Origin: Candidatus Fermentithermobacillaceae bacterium | GTDB lineage: Bacteria > Bacillota > Sulfobacillia > Fermentithermobacillales > DUSS01 | Assembly: GCA_012842495.1 (NCBI GenBank) | Contig: DUSS01000024.1 | Coordinates: 1 to 64,000, forward strand | Direction of reading: 5' to 3' | Length of the DNA stretch: 64,000 nucleotides | Shown here: one piece after another, positions 56,867-64,000 of the stretch | How positions within the stretch are numbered: position 1 is the first letter of the stretch | Layout of the letters: each line of letters starts with the position of its first letter | Made by a program: the position numbers and the translations under genes | Notes under the pieces: generated by a model | Seen by the model: only the letters and a program-made list of their open reading frames with translations | What the model was told of the DNA's origin: nothing | The model's database searches: none

Positions 56867-57661
56867 GTGGGAGAATCTCTGGTAATCACCTCAGGCAAGG
56901 GTGGTGTGGGTAAGACTACGGCTACCGCCAACATTGGAGCAGCCTTAGCCATGATGAACCAGAAGGTCGTACTGGTTGATGCGGATATCGGGTTGAGGAA
57001 CCTGGATGTCGTCATGGGTTTGGAGAACCGCATCGTGTACGATCTCGTTGACGTCGTGGAAGGATTCTGCAAGCTCAAACAGGCGCTGATCAAGGACAAA
57101 CGCGTAGAAGGGTTGCACCTCCTGCCGGCCGCCCAGACTAGAGAGAAGACGGCGGTCACGCCCGAGCAAATGAAGAATCTGGTAGGGCAGCTCAAAGAGG
57201 AGTTCGACTACGTCATCGTAGACTGTCCCGCTGGAATCGAGCAGGGGTTCAGAAACGCGGTGGCGGGCGCAGATAGGGCTATAGTTATAACGACGCCGGA
57301 CGTATCATCGGTGAGGGATGCCGACAGAGTGATCGGGCTTTTGGAGTCCTCCGGCTTTGAGCGGCCCCTTCTAATCGTCAACAGAATAAAGCCGAAAATG
57401 GTGGATCGCGGTGATATGATGGATATCGGTGATATCCTGGACGTTCTAGCTATAGACCTGGTCGGCGTGGTCCCCGAAGATGAGGCCATACTCGTCTCTA
57501 CCAACAGGGGGGAGCCTGCCGTGTTTAACGGTTCCTCCAGGGCGGGCCAAGCTTTTCGCAACATCGCCAGGAGGCTGAGGGGGGAAGAGGTCCCCTTCAT
57601 GAACTTGGCGGAAGTTCAGGGGTTATGGGGTCGCTTGCGGAAGTTCGTCGGTCTTGAATAG
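56867..57661 (+). CDS. minD: septum-site-determining protein MinD
   Basis: A 264-residue deviant-Walker ATPase: TSGKGGVGKTTATANIG, VDADIGLRNLDVVMG and VDCPAGIEQGF. The terminal amphipathic helix (WGRLRKFVGLE) targets the membrane. It recruits MinC and is displaced by MinE. The GTG at 56867 has AGGGGAGGAG upstream and puts the Walker motif at the usual distance from the start; a longer frame to 56810 overlaps minC and is not conserved. Confidence 0.96.
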   Translation: MGESLVITSGKGGVGKTTATANIGAALAMMNQKVVLVDADIGLRNLDVVMGLENRIVYDLVDVVEGFCKLKQALIKDKRVEGLHLLPAAQTREKTAVTPEQMKNLVGQLKEEFDYVIVDCPAGIEQGFRNAVAGADRAIVITTPDVSSVRDADRVIGLLESSGFERPLLIVNRIKPKMVDRGDMMDIGDILDVLAIDLVGVVPEDEAILVSTNRGEPAVFNGSSRAGQAFRNIARRLRGEEVPFMNLAEVQGLWGRLRKFVGLE

Positions 57662-57673
57662 GGGGTGCAGAAC

Positions 57674-57952
57674 ATGTCCCCGTTTCGAAGGAGCAAGTCG
57701 GGTGATGTGGCCCGGGAACGCCTTCGTGTTGTATTGATGCAAGACAGAATATCTCTCGCCCCCCAGTTGATGGAGAGAATGAAAGAAGATCTGGTAGACG
57801 TGATTTCTCGTTACGTCGACGTGGACCGGGGTAAAATAGAGGTCGAGTGGCGACGAGCCGACGGCGAGCCGGCCCTTGTTGCAAATATTCCTGTAAGATC
57901 GGTCAGAAGGAGCGTTGCGTCAGACGATAGAGCTTCCAACCGGGCACTTTGA
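57674..57952 (+). CDS. minE: cell division topological specificity factor MinE
   Basis: A 92-residue MinE. The MinD-binding segment is RERLRVVLMQDRI and the topological-specificity part is LVDVISRYVDVDRGKIEVEW. It stimulates MinD ATPase to restrict MinC to the poles. The ATG at 57674 has GGGGGTG seven bases upstream; GTG 57665 is an alternative. Its 3' end overlaps rodA by 38 bases. Confidence 0.93.
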   Translation: MSPFRRSKSGDVARERLRVVLMQDRISLAPQLMERMKEDLVDVISRYVDVDRGKIEVEWRRADGEPALVANIPVRSVRRSVASDDRASNRAL

Positions 57953-59066
57953 CAGAAGAGTTGTAAAATACTTGGATTATTACATCGTGGGCTGCGTAGT
58001 TATATTGTATCTTCTCTCGTTGGCCCTTATAGACAGTGCTACTCGAGACGTACCTGGTCATTACTACCTAAAAAAGCAGGGTCTTCTTGTAAGTCTTGCC
58101 GCCGCGGCTCTCGCTACCGGCACGTTCATCAACCTCGACGACCTGGTGGCACTGGGCTGGTATCTGTATGGAGGAAACATGCTCATGCTCGCCGCCGTCT
58201 TTGTGGTGGGAAAATCGGTTATGGGGTCGACCCGTTGGATCTCCCTGGGCGTTTTCGATTTTCAACCTTCGGAAGTCGCAAAGCTCGCGACGATCTTGTT
58301 CCTGGCGTACATGGCCGATAGGCGAGAACGAGCCCCGCGGACTTTTTGGGATTTAGCCCTCTTTTACGCCGTCTGTGCTCCGCCTGCCGTTCTCATCCTC
58401 CTCCAGCCGGACCTCGGTACGGCACTGGTCCTTTTCGCGGTAGCCACGGGATGTTTGTACTTCGCGGGTGCTCCCGAGAAACTCCTCGTCAAGTTCCTTG
58501 CCATCGTCGCAGCCACGGGAGTCTGTCTTCTTCTACTACACTTTTACGCCGGCCTCAAGTTGCCCCTGGAGGAGTACCAGATCAACAGGATATTATCGGT
58601 ATTTGATCCCCAACGGGATCCGCTGGGTTCCAGGTATCAGGTCAACCAGTCGATGATCGCCATCGGGTCGGGTACCTGGTGGGGAAAAGGCCTTGCTAAA
58701 GGGACCCAGAACCGGTTGGGATTTATCCCCGAGCAACACACGGACTTCATATTCTCCGTAGCCGGCGAAGAGCTGGGTTTCACCGGGAGCATCGCCATAC
58801 TGAGCTGTTACGGACTCCTCCTGTACCGTTGCATCCTGGCTGCGTCGAGAGCCCCGACGAGAAGGGGGACCATCGTAGCCGGAGGAGTTTTCTCCATGCT
58901 CCTTTTCCACGTCTTCGTCAACGTTGGGATGACCATTGGAATTATGCCGGTGACGGGTGTACCCTTACCTTTCCTGAGCTACGGAGGTTCCGCCCTCATA
59001 GTGAACTCATTTGCGATAGGTCTCGTTCTTAACGTGGGTTGGACGAGGCAGAAAATACTGTTCTAG
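57915..59066 (+). CDS. rodA: rod-shape-determining SEDS protein RodA
   Basis: A 383-residue membrane protein with about ten helices. SEDS motifs are STRWISLGVFDFQPSEVAKL, LLQPDLGTALVLFAV, LGFIPEQHTDFIFSVAGEELGF and the terminal GVPLPFLSYGGSAL. It is the glycan polymerase that works with PBP2. TTG start inside minE with AAGGAG only two bases upstream, so translation is likely coupled. Confidence 0.95.
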   Translation: MRQTIELPTGHFDRRVVKYLDYYIVGCVVILYLLSLALIDSATRDVPGHYYLKKQGLLVSLAAAALATGTFINLDDLVALGWYLYGGNMLMLAAVFVVGKSVMGSTRWISLGVFDFQPSEVAKLATILFLAYMADRRERAPRTFWDLALFYAVCAPPAVLILLQPDLGTALVLFAVATGCLYFAGAPEKLLVKFLAIVAATGVCLLLLHFYAGLKLPLEEYQINRILSVFDPQRDPLGSRYQVNQSMIAIGSGTWWGKGLAKGTQNRLGFIPEQHTDFIFSVAGEELGFTGSIAILSCYGLLLYRCILAASRAPTRRGTIVAGGVFSMLLFHVFVNVGMTIGIMPVTGVPLPFLSYGGSALIVNSFAIGLVLNVGWTRQKILF

Positions 59067-59128
59067 TAGCCCCAGGTTGGGTTCAAACGGGCGAATGAAG
59101 TTTCGCCTGATAAGGGAGAGATCGCGCG

Positions 59129-59569
59129 GTGAAGGAAACCGGAAAGGTGGTTGGTTTCAGAAACGGACTGGTCGAGGTGGAGGTCAGACGGACCGAGCAA
59201 TGCGGCCGGTGCGGAAGGTGCGCTCACTTTTCTCTCGCCGAACCCACCCTGATCGTGGAAGCGAGACCTGCCGGGACCATGCAAGTTGGAGACGTCGTGG
59301 AACTCGAGCTTCGGGACAGGGACTTCCTAACCCTCAGCTTCCTCATGTATATAATGCCTCTACTTGGAGCGGGAGCGGCCGGGCTGGTGGGATACGCCCT
59401 AGGGGCTCTCTGGGGAACCCCTGGGCTCCTGGCCGGTCTTTTTGCCCTGTTGGGATTGGGCTTCTCTTTCGGCGCCATCGTCGCCATAGACAGAAAGTCC
59501 AGGAGAGAGGGGCGGTTTCTGCCCGTCGCCAGACCTCTCGTGTTCCCCGAAGACCGGGACCTCGCGTGA
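59129..59569 (+). CDS. RseC/MucC-family (SoxR-reducing system-like) membrane protein
   Basis: A 146-residue protein. The N-terminal part has the CGRCGRCAHF cysteine motif and a beta-rich region (GDVVELELRDRDFLTLSFLMY), followed by two membrane helices (MPLLGAGAAGLVGYALGAL and LLAGLFALLGLGFSFGAI). In Bacillota, RseC-like proteins often accompany Rnf genes; here rnf lies about 10 kb upstream. Its 3' end overlaps the convergent helicase-partner gene by about 170 bases. Confidence 0.85.
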   Translation: MKETGKVVGFRNGLVEVEVRRTEQCGRCGRCAHFSLAEPTLIVEARPAGTMQVGDVVELELRDRDFLTLSFLMYIMPLLGAGAAGLVGYALGALWGTPGLLAGLFALLGLGFSFGAIVAIDRKSRREGRFLPVARPLVFPEDRDLA

Positions 59570-61195
59570 TGTCCGGGCCTCTTCCGGGAATTTCGGCATA
59601 TATCCTTCGTCTACCAGGGCCCTTGATACCTCGGCCCGGGCTGACCTGTCGATCCTCAGGCAAAGAGGACCAAGTCGCTCAATTACGTAGGGTCCTAGCT
59701 TCCTGGAAACCGAAAGTTCATCGGCGAGTTCGGGGCTATCGCATTTGATAATGAGGGCGTCAATCAGTTCGACCCGTCCGTACGCACCCGCCCAATGGGC
59801 TATGCTGTATGCGACGTTCTGGGGCAAGGGCGACCTCGAATGTGCCTGAAGAAAACGCACCAGGGAAGCGGGGTCGATTCCATGCTGGACGGCCCGGTAT
59901 ACGGAAGTGCGACTCAGTTTGAATATCATCATTTGATCGGCCCGGACCAGGTCCGCCACAAAATCGATATCCCACAGGACCGCCGGGTGGATGCCGGACG
60001 GCACCATCACTTCGAAATTGGGCTCAACGTAGATCTTATCTTCAAAGTTTTCTTCGGGCCAGGGACCGAGACCCACGAGAGCTCTTCCAAGAGGAGTCAC
60101 CCTGACCGAGGTGTTACCGAAACCCCTGGATACGTCCAGGGCACCCAGGTACTCCAGGTCGCGCACCAGGTTTCTCTCAGCTCTGATGTTGAATCCACTG
60201 GGGGCGTGGTTTAAAGTAAGATCTTCCATCTGTTCGAGCAACCTCTCCAGGGAAAGCCACGAACCTTCTGGAGAGCGCATCATGATCCAGAACAACGTTG
60301 TGAGGTCCGCATCGTGAGACATGAACGTTTGCATCCAGTAGTCGAACAGGTCCTTACGTAGGGCCTTCACGTCCTGAGTCCTCCACTCGGCCGCTCTCGC
60401 TCCAAGGACCAACATGCCGTCCTCCTCTTTAACCAGGGCCCGGGACTTGGCGAAAAACACGATGAAGGCAAGGCGCGGGGGATATCTTACGGGGAACAGA
60501 GCATCGTCTGCGGTCTCGTCCCGTCCCAAGAAGACTTCCATTTCCTGCTGGGTTCTTTTGAATAGAGCGCCGTTCTGAGTGAGTTTGCATCCGTTCTTTC
60601 TTACGTACGATAGAAACAAGAAAACGTGCCTGAGGCAAGCATTCGGATCGGAGAAACGGCGAGGTCCGCCCGGTGGATCGGATTGGACCGCCCGCGCATA
60701 TAACTCTTCCAGAAACCAGGCAGCGAGGAGCGACCTCAGATCCTCCGGCACGTAGTAGGCCTGGCGGTAACCCTGTTTTTCTGTGAAAACGAGTCCGCGC
60801 TTGATAAGTCCCTCGACCACTCTGGCCCCGTTTCGCCGCCACTTTCTCGAGATCTGGTTCAGGCGCTGATGACACTGTTCCATCACAACACCTGCTCCGT
60901 TCCGGCTGAGGGTGATCAGTCTTGCGGCTGTAAGCTCTTCGCCGTCGAGTCCCTTTATTACGACCATAAGATTAGATGGGACAAGGAGGTGTCTTGTGAT
61001 TTTCATGGCCAGTTCGGAGGAATCCCCGCCGGCCATGCGGCCCTCGCCGGATACACGGGGGTCGCCGGGCGGGCCTGACCCCCCCGACCGCCACGCGCCG
61101 TCTTGAGCTTCCCCGCAGGCCGCGAGGCCGTAGAAAGCCGCGATTTCCCGCAGCCTCTCGGCGGGCAGAGAAGAAAGGGACTCGTACAGGTTCAA
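59399..61195 (-). CDS. XPB-associated Helicase_C_3-type protein
   Basis: A 598-residue protein that matches the helicase-associated partner found next to XPB in Actinobacteria and some Bacillota. The C-terminal third has the Helicase_C_3 pattern: KIYVEPNFEVMVPSGIHP, then FKLSRTSVYRAVQHG and HSRSPLPQNVAYSIAHWA. The N-terminal part is helical, winged-helix-like. Function is unknown but the pairing suggests a repair or recombination complex. TTG 61195 has GGGAGGTG eight bases upstream. The terminal hydrophilic tail is antisense to the RseC-like gene. Confidence 0.8.
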   Translation of the reverse strand: MNLYESLSSLPAERLREIAAFYGLAACGEAQDGAWRSGGSGPPGDPRVSGEGRMAGGDSSELAMKITRHLLVPSNLMVVIKGLDGEELTAARLITLSRNGAGVVMEQCHQRLNQISRKWRRNGARVVEGLIKRGLVFTEKQGYRQAYYVPEDLRSLLAAWFLEELYARAVQSDPPGGPRRFSDPNACLRHVFLFLSYVRKNGCKLTQNGALFKRTQQEMEVFLGRDETADDALFPVRYPPRLAFIVFFAKSRALVKEEDGMLVLGARAAEWRTQDVKALRKDLFDYWMQTFMSHDADLTTLFWIMMRSPEGSWLSLERLLEQMEDLTLNHAPSGFNIRAERNLVRDLEYLGALDVSRGFGNTSVRVTPLGRALVGLGPWPEENFEDKIYVEPNFEVMVPSGIHPAVLWDIDFVADLVRADQMMIFKLSRTSVYRAVQHGIDPASLVRFLQAHSRSPLPQNVAYSIAHWAGAYGRVELIDALIIKCDSPELADELSVSRKLGPYVIERLGPLCLRIDRSARAEVSRALVDEGYMPKFPEEARTSREVPVFGEHERSGDGQKPPLSPGLSVYGDDGAEREAQSQQGKKTGQEPRGSPESP

Positions 61196-61202
61196 AGAAG
61201 TA

Positions 61203-62969
61203 TCACCTCCCCGGCCCGTTTCCACCGGCGTCCGTCAAGACGCTTCGCGGGTGAGTGGCGCCTGAGGTGCTCCCGGTGGAAGCTTTCGCTATGGCCTGGA
61301 TAAAGGTGTCTTCTTCCCAAATCGTATATCTGTAGCCCTGTTCTGTCAGAAAAAGCTGCCTGTGCTGGGCGAACAGTTGCTCCTTTGTGTTCCTCGACAC
61401 GATGGAGTAAAAACGCGCCGGTCGTCCCGATGACTTCGGCCTGAGGATCCTTCCCAGGCGCTGTGCTTCTTCCTGCCGTGAACCAAACGTTCCGGAAATC
61501 TGGATCGCTACACTGGCCTCGGGAATATCCACCGCGAAGTTAGCTATTTTGGAAGCCACCAGCACCTTCAGCTCGCCCCGTCTGAAGGCGTCGTAAAACG
61601 CCTGGCGCTCCGAGTTGGGGGTATGCCCCGAAACGAACGGGGCGCCCAGCATTGCGGCGACCTCCGAAAGCTGGTCTATGTATTGGCCGATGATGAGAAT
61701 CCTCTCGTCGCGTAGGCTTTCCACTATCGCCTTCACTACCGGCAACTTGCGACGATTTACCGCTGCCACCCCGTACTTTTCCTTTTCCGAAGCCAGCGCG
61801 TATTTGAGCCTGTCATCCTGGTCGAGATCGACTCTGATTTCGTGACATTCCGCCTGCGCGATCCAGCTTTCCGCCTCCAGTTCCTTCCACGGCTTATCGA
61901 ACTTCTTCGGACCTATGAGGGAAAAAACATCGTCCTCCCTACCGTCCTCCCTGAGAAGGGTAGCTGTCAGCCCGAGTCTCCTTTTCCCCTGAAGATCCGC
62001 GGTTATGCGAAAGACGGGAGCAGGCAAAAGGTGTACCTCATCGTAGATGATAAGTCCCCAGTTCCGTTCGTTGAATATGGAGAAATGAGGATACCCAGCG
62101 GCGCCTTTCTTTCTGTAAGTGAGCATCTGATAGGTGGTGACCGTCACCGGCGCCAGCTCCTTTTTCTCGCCGCTGTACTCGCCGATCTGGTCTTCGCGGA
62201 GGTCTGTCTTGTCCAGGATCTCGTCTATCCACTGACGCAGAGCCACCACGTTGGTGGTAAGGATCAGGGTCTGGGTGCAAAGTTTGGCCATTACGTCCAG
62301 CCCCACCACGGTTTTACCCGCCCCACAAGGGAGTACGATCACCCCGCTGCCTCCGGTGGCGTGTCCACCCGCGTAAAACGCGTTGGACGCCTCAATCTGA
62401 TAGGGTCGAAGAAAAAACGGGAGTCCGCGCCTGGTCACGCTTCGAAGGCGGACCTCGAGGGGGTCGCCATCCACATAACCGGCCAGGTCCTCGGCGGGGT
62501 ATCCCATCTTGATGAGGGCTTGCTTAACGAATCCCCTGGAATTGGGCCTGAGGATGACGGCGTTCTCCCGGTGTTTCGCCTCTATGTAAGGGGCGAGTCT
62601 TTCGCTGGATGTGACTTCCATGAACACCATAGGATCTCTCGAAGAAAGGATGAGATTCCCGTCTTGCATGTATATCCTAAGAATCCCGTACCGTTCCGTG
62701 GTAGTTCGAATCATATGCTTTACATTTTCAGGAACGGCGTACCTCGAGAACGCCTCCAGATCGCGGATTATCTCTTCCGCACCGAGGCCGCAGGCGGCTG
62801 CGTTCCATAAGGACAGGGGTGAGATCCTGTAAGTGTACATGTGCTCGGGACTTTTCACCAGGTCCGAAAACCTCATGAAACAATCCCTGGCTCTCTCGAA
62901 GAGGGGGTTATGTACCTCAAGAAAGATCGTCCCGTCGCTCTGAATAACCGCTGGAAGAGGCGAAGCCAA
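61203..62969 (-). CDS. XPB/Ssl2-like DNA repair helicase (SF2)
   Basis: A 588-residue helicase of the bacterial XPB type. An N-terminal damage-recognition-like region precedes LRPYQIEASNAF (Q-like motif), Walker A PCGAGKT near 213-220, DEVH, GLTATLLRED, and motif VI QRLGRILRPK. Related XPB proteins open DNA with 3'-5' polarity. The basic C-terminal tail is low in complexity. TTG 62969 (GGGAGGA six bases upstream) or ATG 62975 starts it. It is cotranscribed with the downstream partner gene. Confidence 0.92.
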   Translation of the reverse strand: MASPLPAVIQSDGTIFLEVHNPLFERARDCFMRFSDLVKSPEHMYTYRISPLSLWNAAACGLGAEEIIRDLEAFSRYAVPENVKHMIRTTTERYGILRIYMQDGNLILSSRDPMVFMEVTSSERLAPYIEAKHRENAVILRPNSRGFVKQALIKMGYPAEDLAGYVDGDPLEVRLRSVTRRGLPFFLRPYQIEASNAFYAGGHATGGSGVIVLPCGAGKTVVGLDVMAKLCTQTLILTTNVVALRQWIDEILDKTDLREDQIGEYSGEKKELAPVTVTTYQMLTYRKKGAAGYPHFSIFNERNWGLIIYDEVHLLPAPVFRITADLQGKRRLGLTATLLREDGREDDVFSLIGPKKFDKPWKELEAESWIAQAECHEIRVDLDQDDRLKYALASEKEKYGVAAVNRRKLPVVKAIVESLRDERILIIGQYIDQLSEVAAMLGAPFVSGHTPNSERQAFYDAFRRGELKVLVASKIANFAVDIPEASVAIQISGTFGSRQEEAQRLGRILRPKSSGRPARFYSIVSRNTKEQLFAQHRQLFLTEQGYRYTIWEEDTFIQAIAKASTGSTSGATHPRSVLTDAGGNGPGR

Positions 62970-63114
62970 ACACATTCCTCCCGCTGATCTCTTTTATGGA
63001 TGCTCCATCCAGTCCAGACCGGCGCCGTTTTAAGGATTAGCGTTGCTCCGCGCCGCTTTGAAAAATCACCTTAAATTCAGCATCATTCGTCGTCAGTCTT
63101 AAAAAGTCCTGTTT

Positions 63115-63143
63115 TTCGACAAATACTTCGGAATACGTAAGAT
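63115..63143 (+). promoter_or_regulatory. candidate tldD promoter
   Basis: TTCGAC (63115-63120), a 17-base spacer and TAAGAT (63138-63143), in the AT-rich interval between the divergent helicase and tldD-like genes. Confidence 0.5.
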
Positions 63144-63221
63144 TCGAACTTGATAAGGAGGAATGCCGTAACGCAAAGAGAATAATACGGTTACGCGGGC
63201 TATCTGAAGGAGGTGTGAAGG

Positions 63222-64000
63222 GTGAAAGAACTGACGCGAAAGGCTCTGGATGTTGTAAAGGAGCTGGGAGCGTCTTACGGGGATATCCGGATCGTGGAGA
63301 CAAGGACGCAAACGATCAGGACGAGAAACGGAAACGTGGACGCGCTCAGTTCTACGCGATCGAAGGGCTTCGGGGTCCGAGTTCTTTACGACGGTGCGTG
63401 GGGGTTCTCATCCAGCTCCACTCTCACCGAGGATGAGGTTGTCAGGGTCGCAAAGGAAGCGGTGGAGATAGCCAGAGCTTCGGCTACCGTCAAAAGAGAT
63501 AAAGACGTGGTGCTATCTCCCGTAAAACCGGTGGTATCGAAGTGGGCATCGGCGGTGAAGACCGACCCGTTTTCGGTGAAGACCGAGGATAAGATCGCCC
63601 TTTTGCTCGAAGCTGACAGGCTCATGGCCGGCTGCAAAGAAGTGAAGGTGCGCATAGGAAGCATGGCCTGCCAGCGCGAGGACAAGATATTCGCATCCAC
63701 CGAGGGCAGTTACATTGAGCAAACCAAGATCGAAACAGGGGCCGGCATTGAAGCTACCGCAGCCGACCGTGGGGAGCTCCAGCGTCGTTCGTACCCGACC
63801 TCGTTCGGGGGAAATTGGGCTACAGCCGGGTACGAGATAGTCGAGCAGATGAGGCTCCTGGACCACGCCGAGAGGGTATCCCGGGAAGCGGTGGAACTTC
63901 TGTCCGCCAAGCAGTGCCCGAGCGGAGTGATGGACGTCATCATAGAGTCGAGCCAGCTTGCTCTGCAGATCCACGAATCCTGTGGCCATCCCATCGAACT
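63222..64000 (+). CDS. tldD: TldD/PmbA-family metalloprotease (partial)
   Basis: The window ends inside this gene, so only 259 codons are seen. GTG at 63222 has AAGGAGGT seven bases upstream. The N-terminal domain is typical (ELGASYGDIRIVETRTQTIR, KGFGVRVLYDGAWGFSSS) and the HESCGHPIE zinc motif of TldD is the last visible segment. TldD works with PmbA/TldE to cleave flexible peptides such as modified microcin precursors. A PmbA-like partner would be expected downstream, outside the window. Confidence 0.9.
   Translation, partial: MKELTRKALDVVKELGASYGDIRIVETRTQTIRTRNGNVDALSSTRSKGFGVRVLYDGAWGFSSSSTLTEDEVVRVAKEAVEIARASATVKRDKDVVLSPVKPVVSKWASAVKTDPFSVKTEDKIALLLEADRLMAGCKEVKVRIGSMACQREDKIFASTEGSYIEQTKIETGAGIEATAADRGELQRRSYPTSFGGNWATAGYEIVEQMRLLDHAERVSREAVELLSAKQCPSGVMDVIIESSQLALQIHESCGHPIE

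Noticed and set aside
61842-62810. A 322-codon plus-strand frame opposite the XPB helicase
   Set aside because: The helicase motifs on the minus strand explain the region; the mirror frame has no recognisable domain.

Overview
The window is moderately GC-rich DNA with frequent GTG and TTG starts preceded by strong AGGAGG-type ribosome binding sites. It fits an anaerobic, probably thermophilic member of the Bacillota (clostridial or Limnochordia-like, possibly spore-forming). Pointers are a valS T-box leader, the order tig-clpP-clpX-lonB-lon, a DUF4321 gene beside radC, mreBCD-PBP2-minCDE-rodA, an Rnf complex and a two-subunit class I fumarase. The lineage is an inference; there is no rRNA here.

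Positions 1-11500 are accessory metabolism. An IS66 tnpA remnant is followed by a SorC-type regulator divergent from PTS mannose-family IIC and IID genes, a zinc dehydrogenase and a class II aldolase. This looks like a sugar or polyol operon that lacks its IIA and IIB genes locally. Then come a slipin, a PLP-dependent methionine gamma-lyase-like enzyme, an iron-sulfur flavoprotein-like reductase and a GH31 alpha-glucosidase.

Positions 11500-15200 are a decayed mobile-element area: a 5'-truncated QueG-like Fe-S gene abuts a 5'-truncated ISLre2 transposase, then an unknown small gene and an internally deleted IS110 fragment. From 15250 to 27140 lie an MFS transporter, a methyltransferase, the fumarase pair, a TrmB regulator with a P-type ATPase, a 2-hydroxyacyl-CoA dehydratase-like pair with its activase, and a Wzz-like protein.

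From 27300 onward the window is mostly core genome. Seven tRNA genes (Gly, Arg, His, Arg, Gln, Lys, Leu) precede the protein-quality cluster tig-clpP-clpX-lonB-lon. A D-Ala-D-Ala ligase-like protein, a GNAT enzyme, T-box-valS, folC, and PrcB-like and SPOR proteins follow. Next are rnfCDEAB-apbE, in which no rnfG is present, and then DUF4321, radC, mreB, mreC, mreD, PBP2, minC, minD, minE, rodA and an RseC-like protein. On the minus strand an XPB helicase and its Helicase_C_3-type partner follow, and the window ends inside a tldD-like gene.

The points most worth a second look are the G-less Rnf operon, the P-type ATPase with an altered ion site inside a dehydratase locus, the XPB-partner pair with a long antisense overlap, the PTS permease without IIA/IIB, and the double-truncation scar at about 12975.
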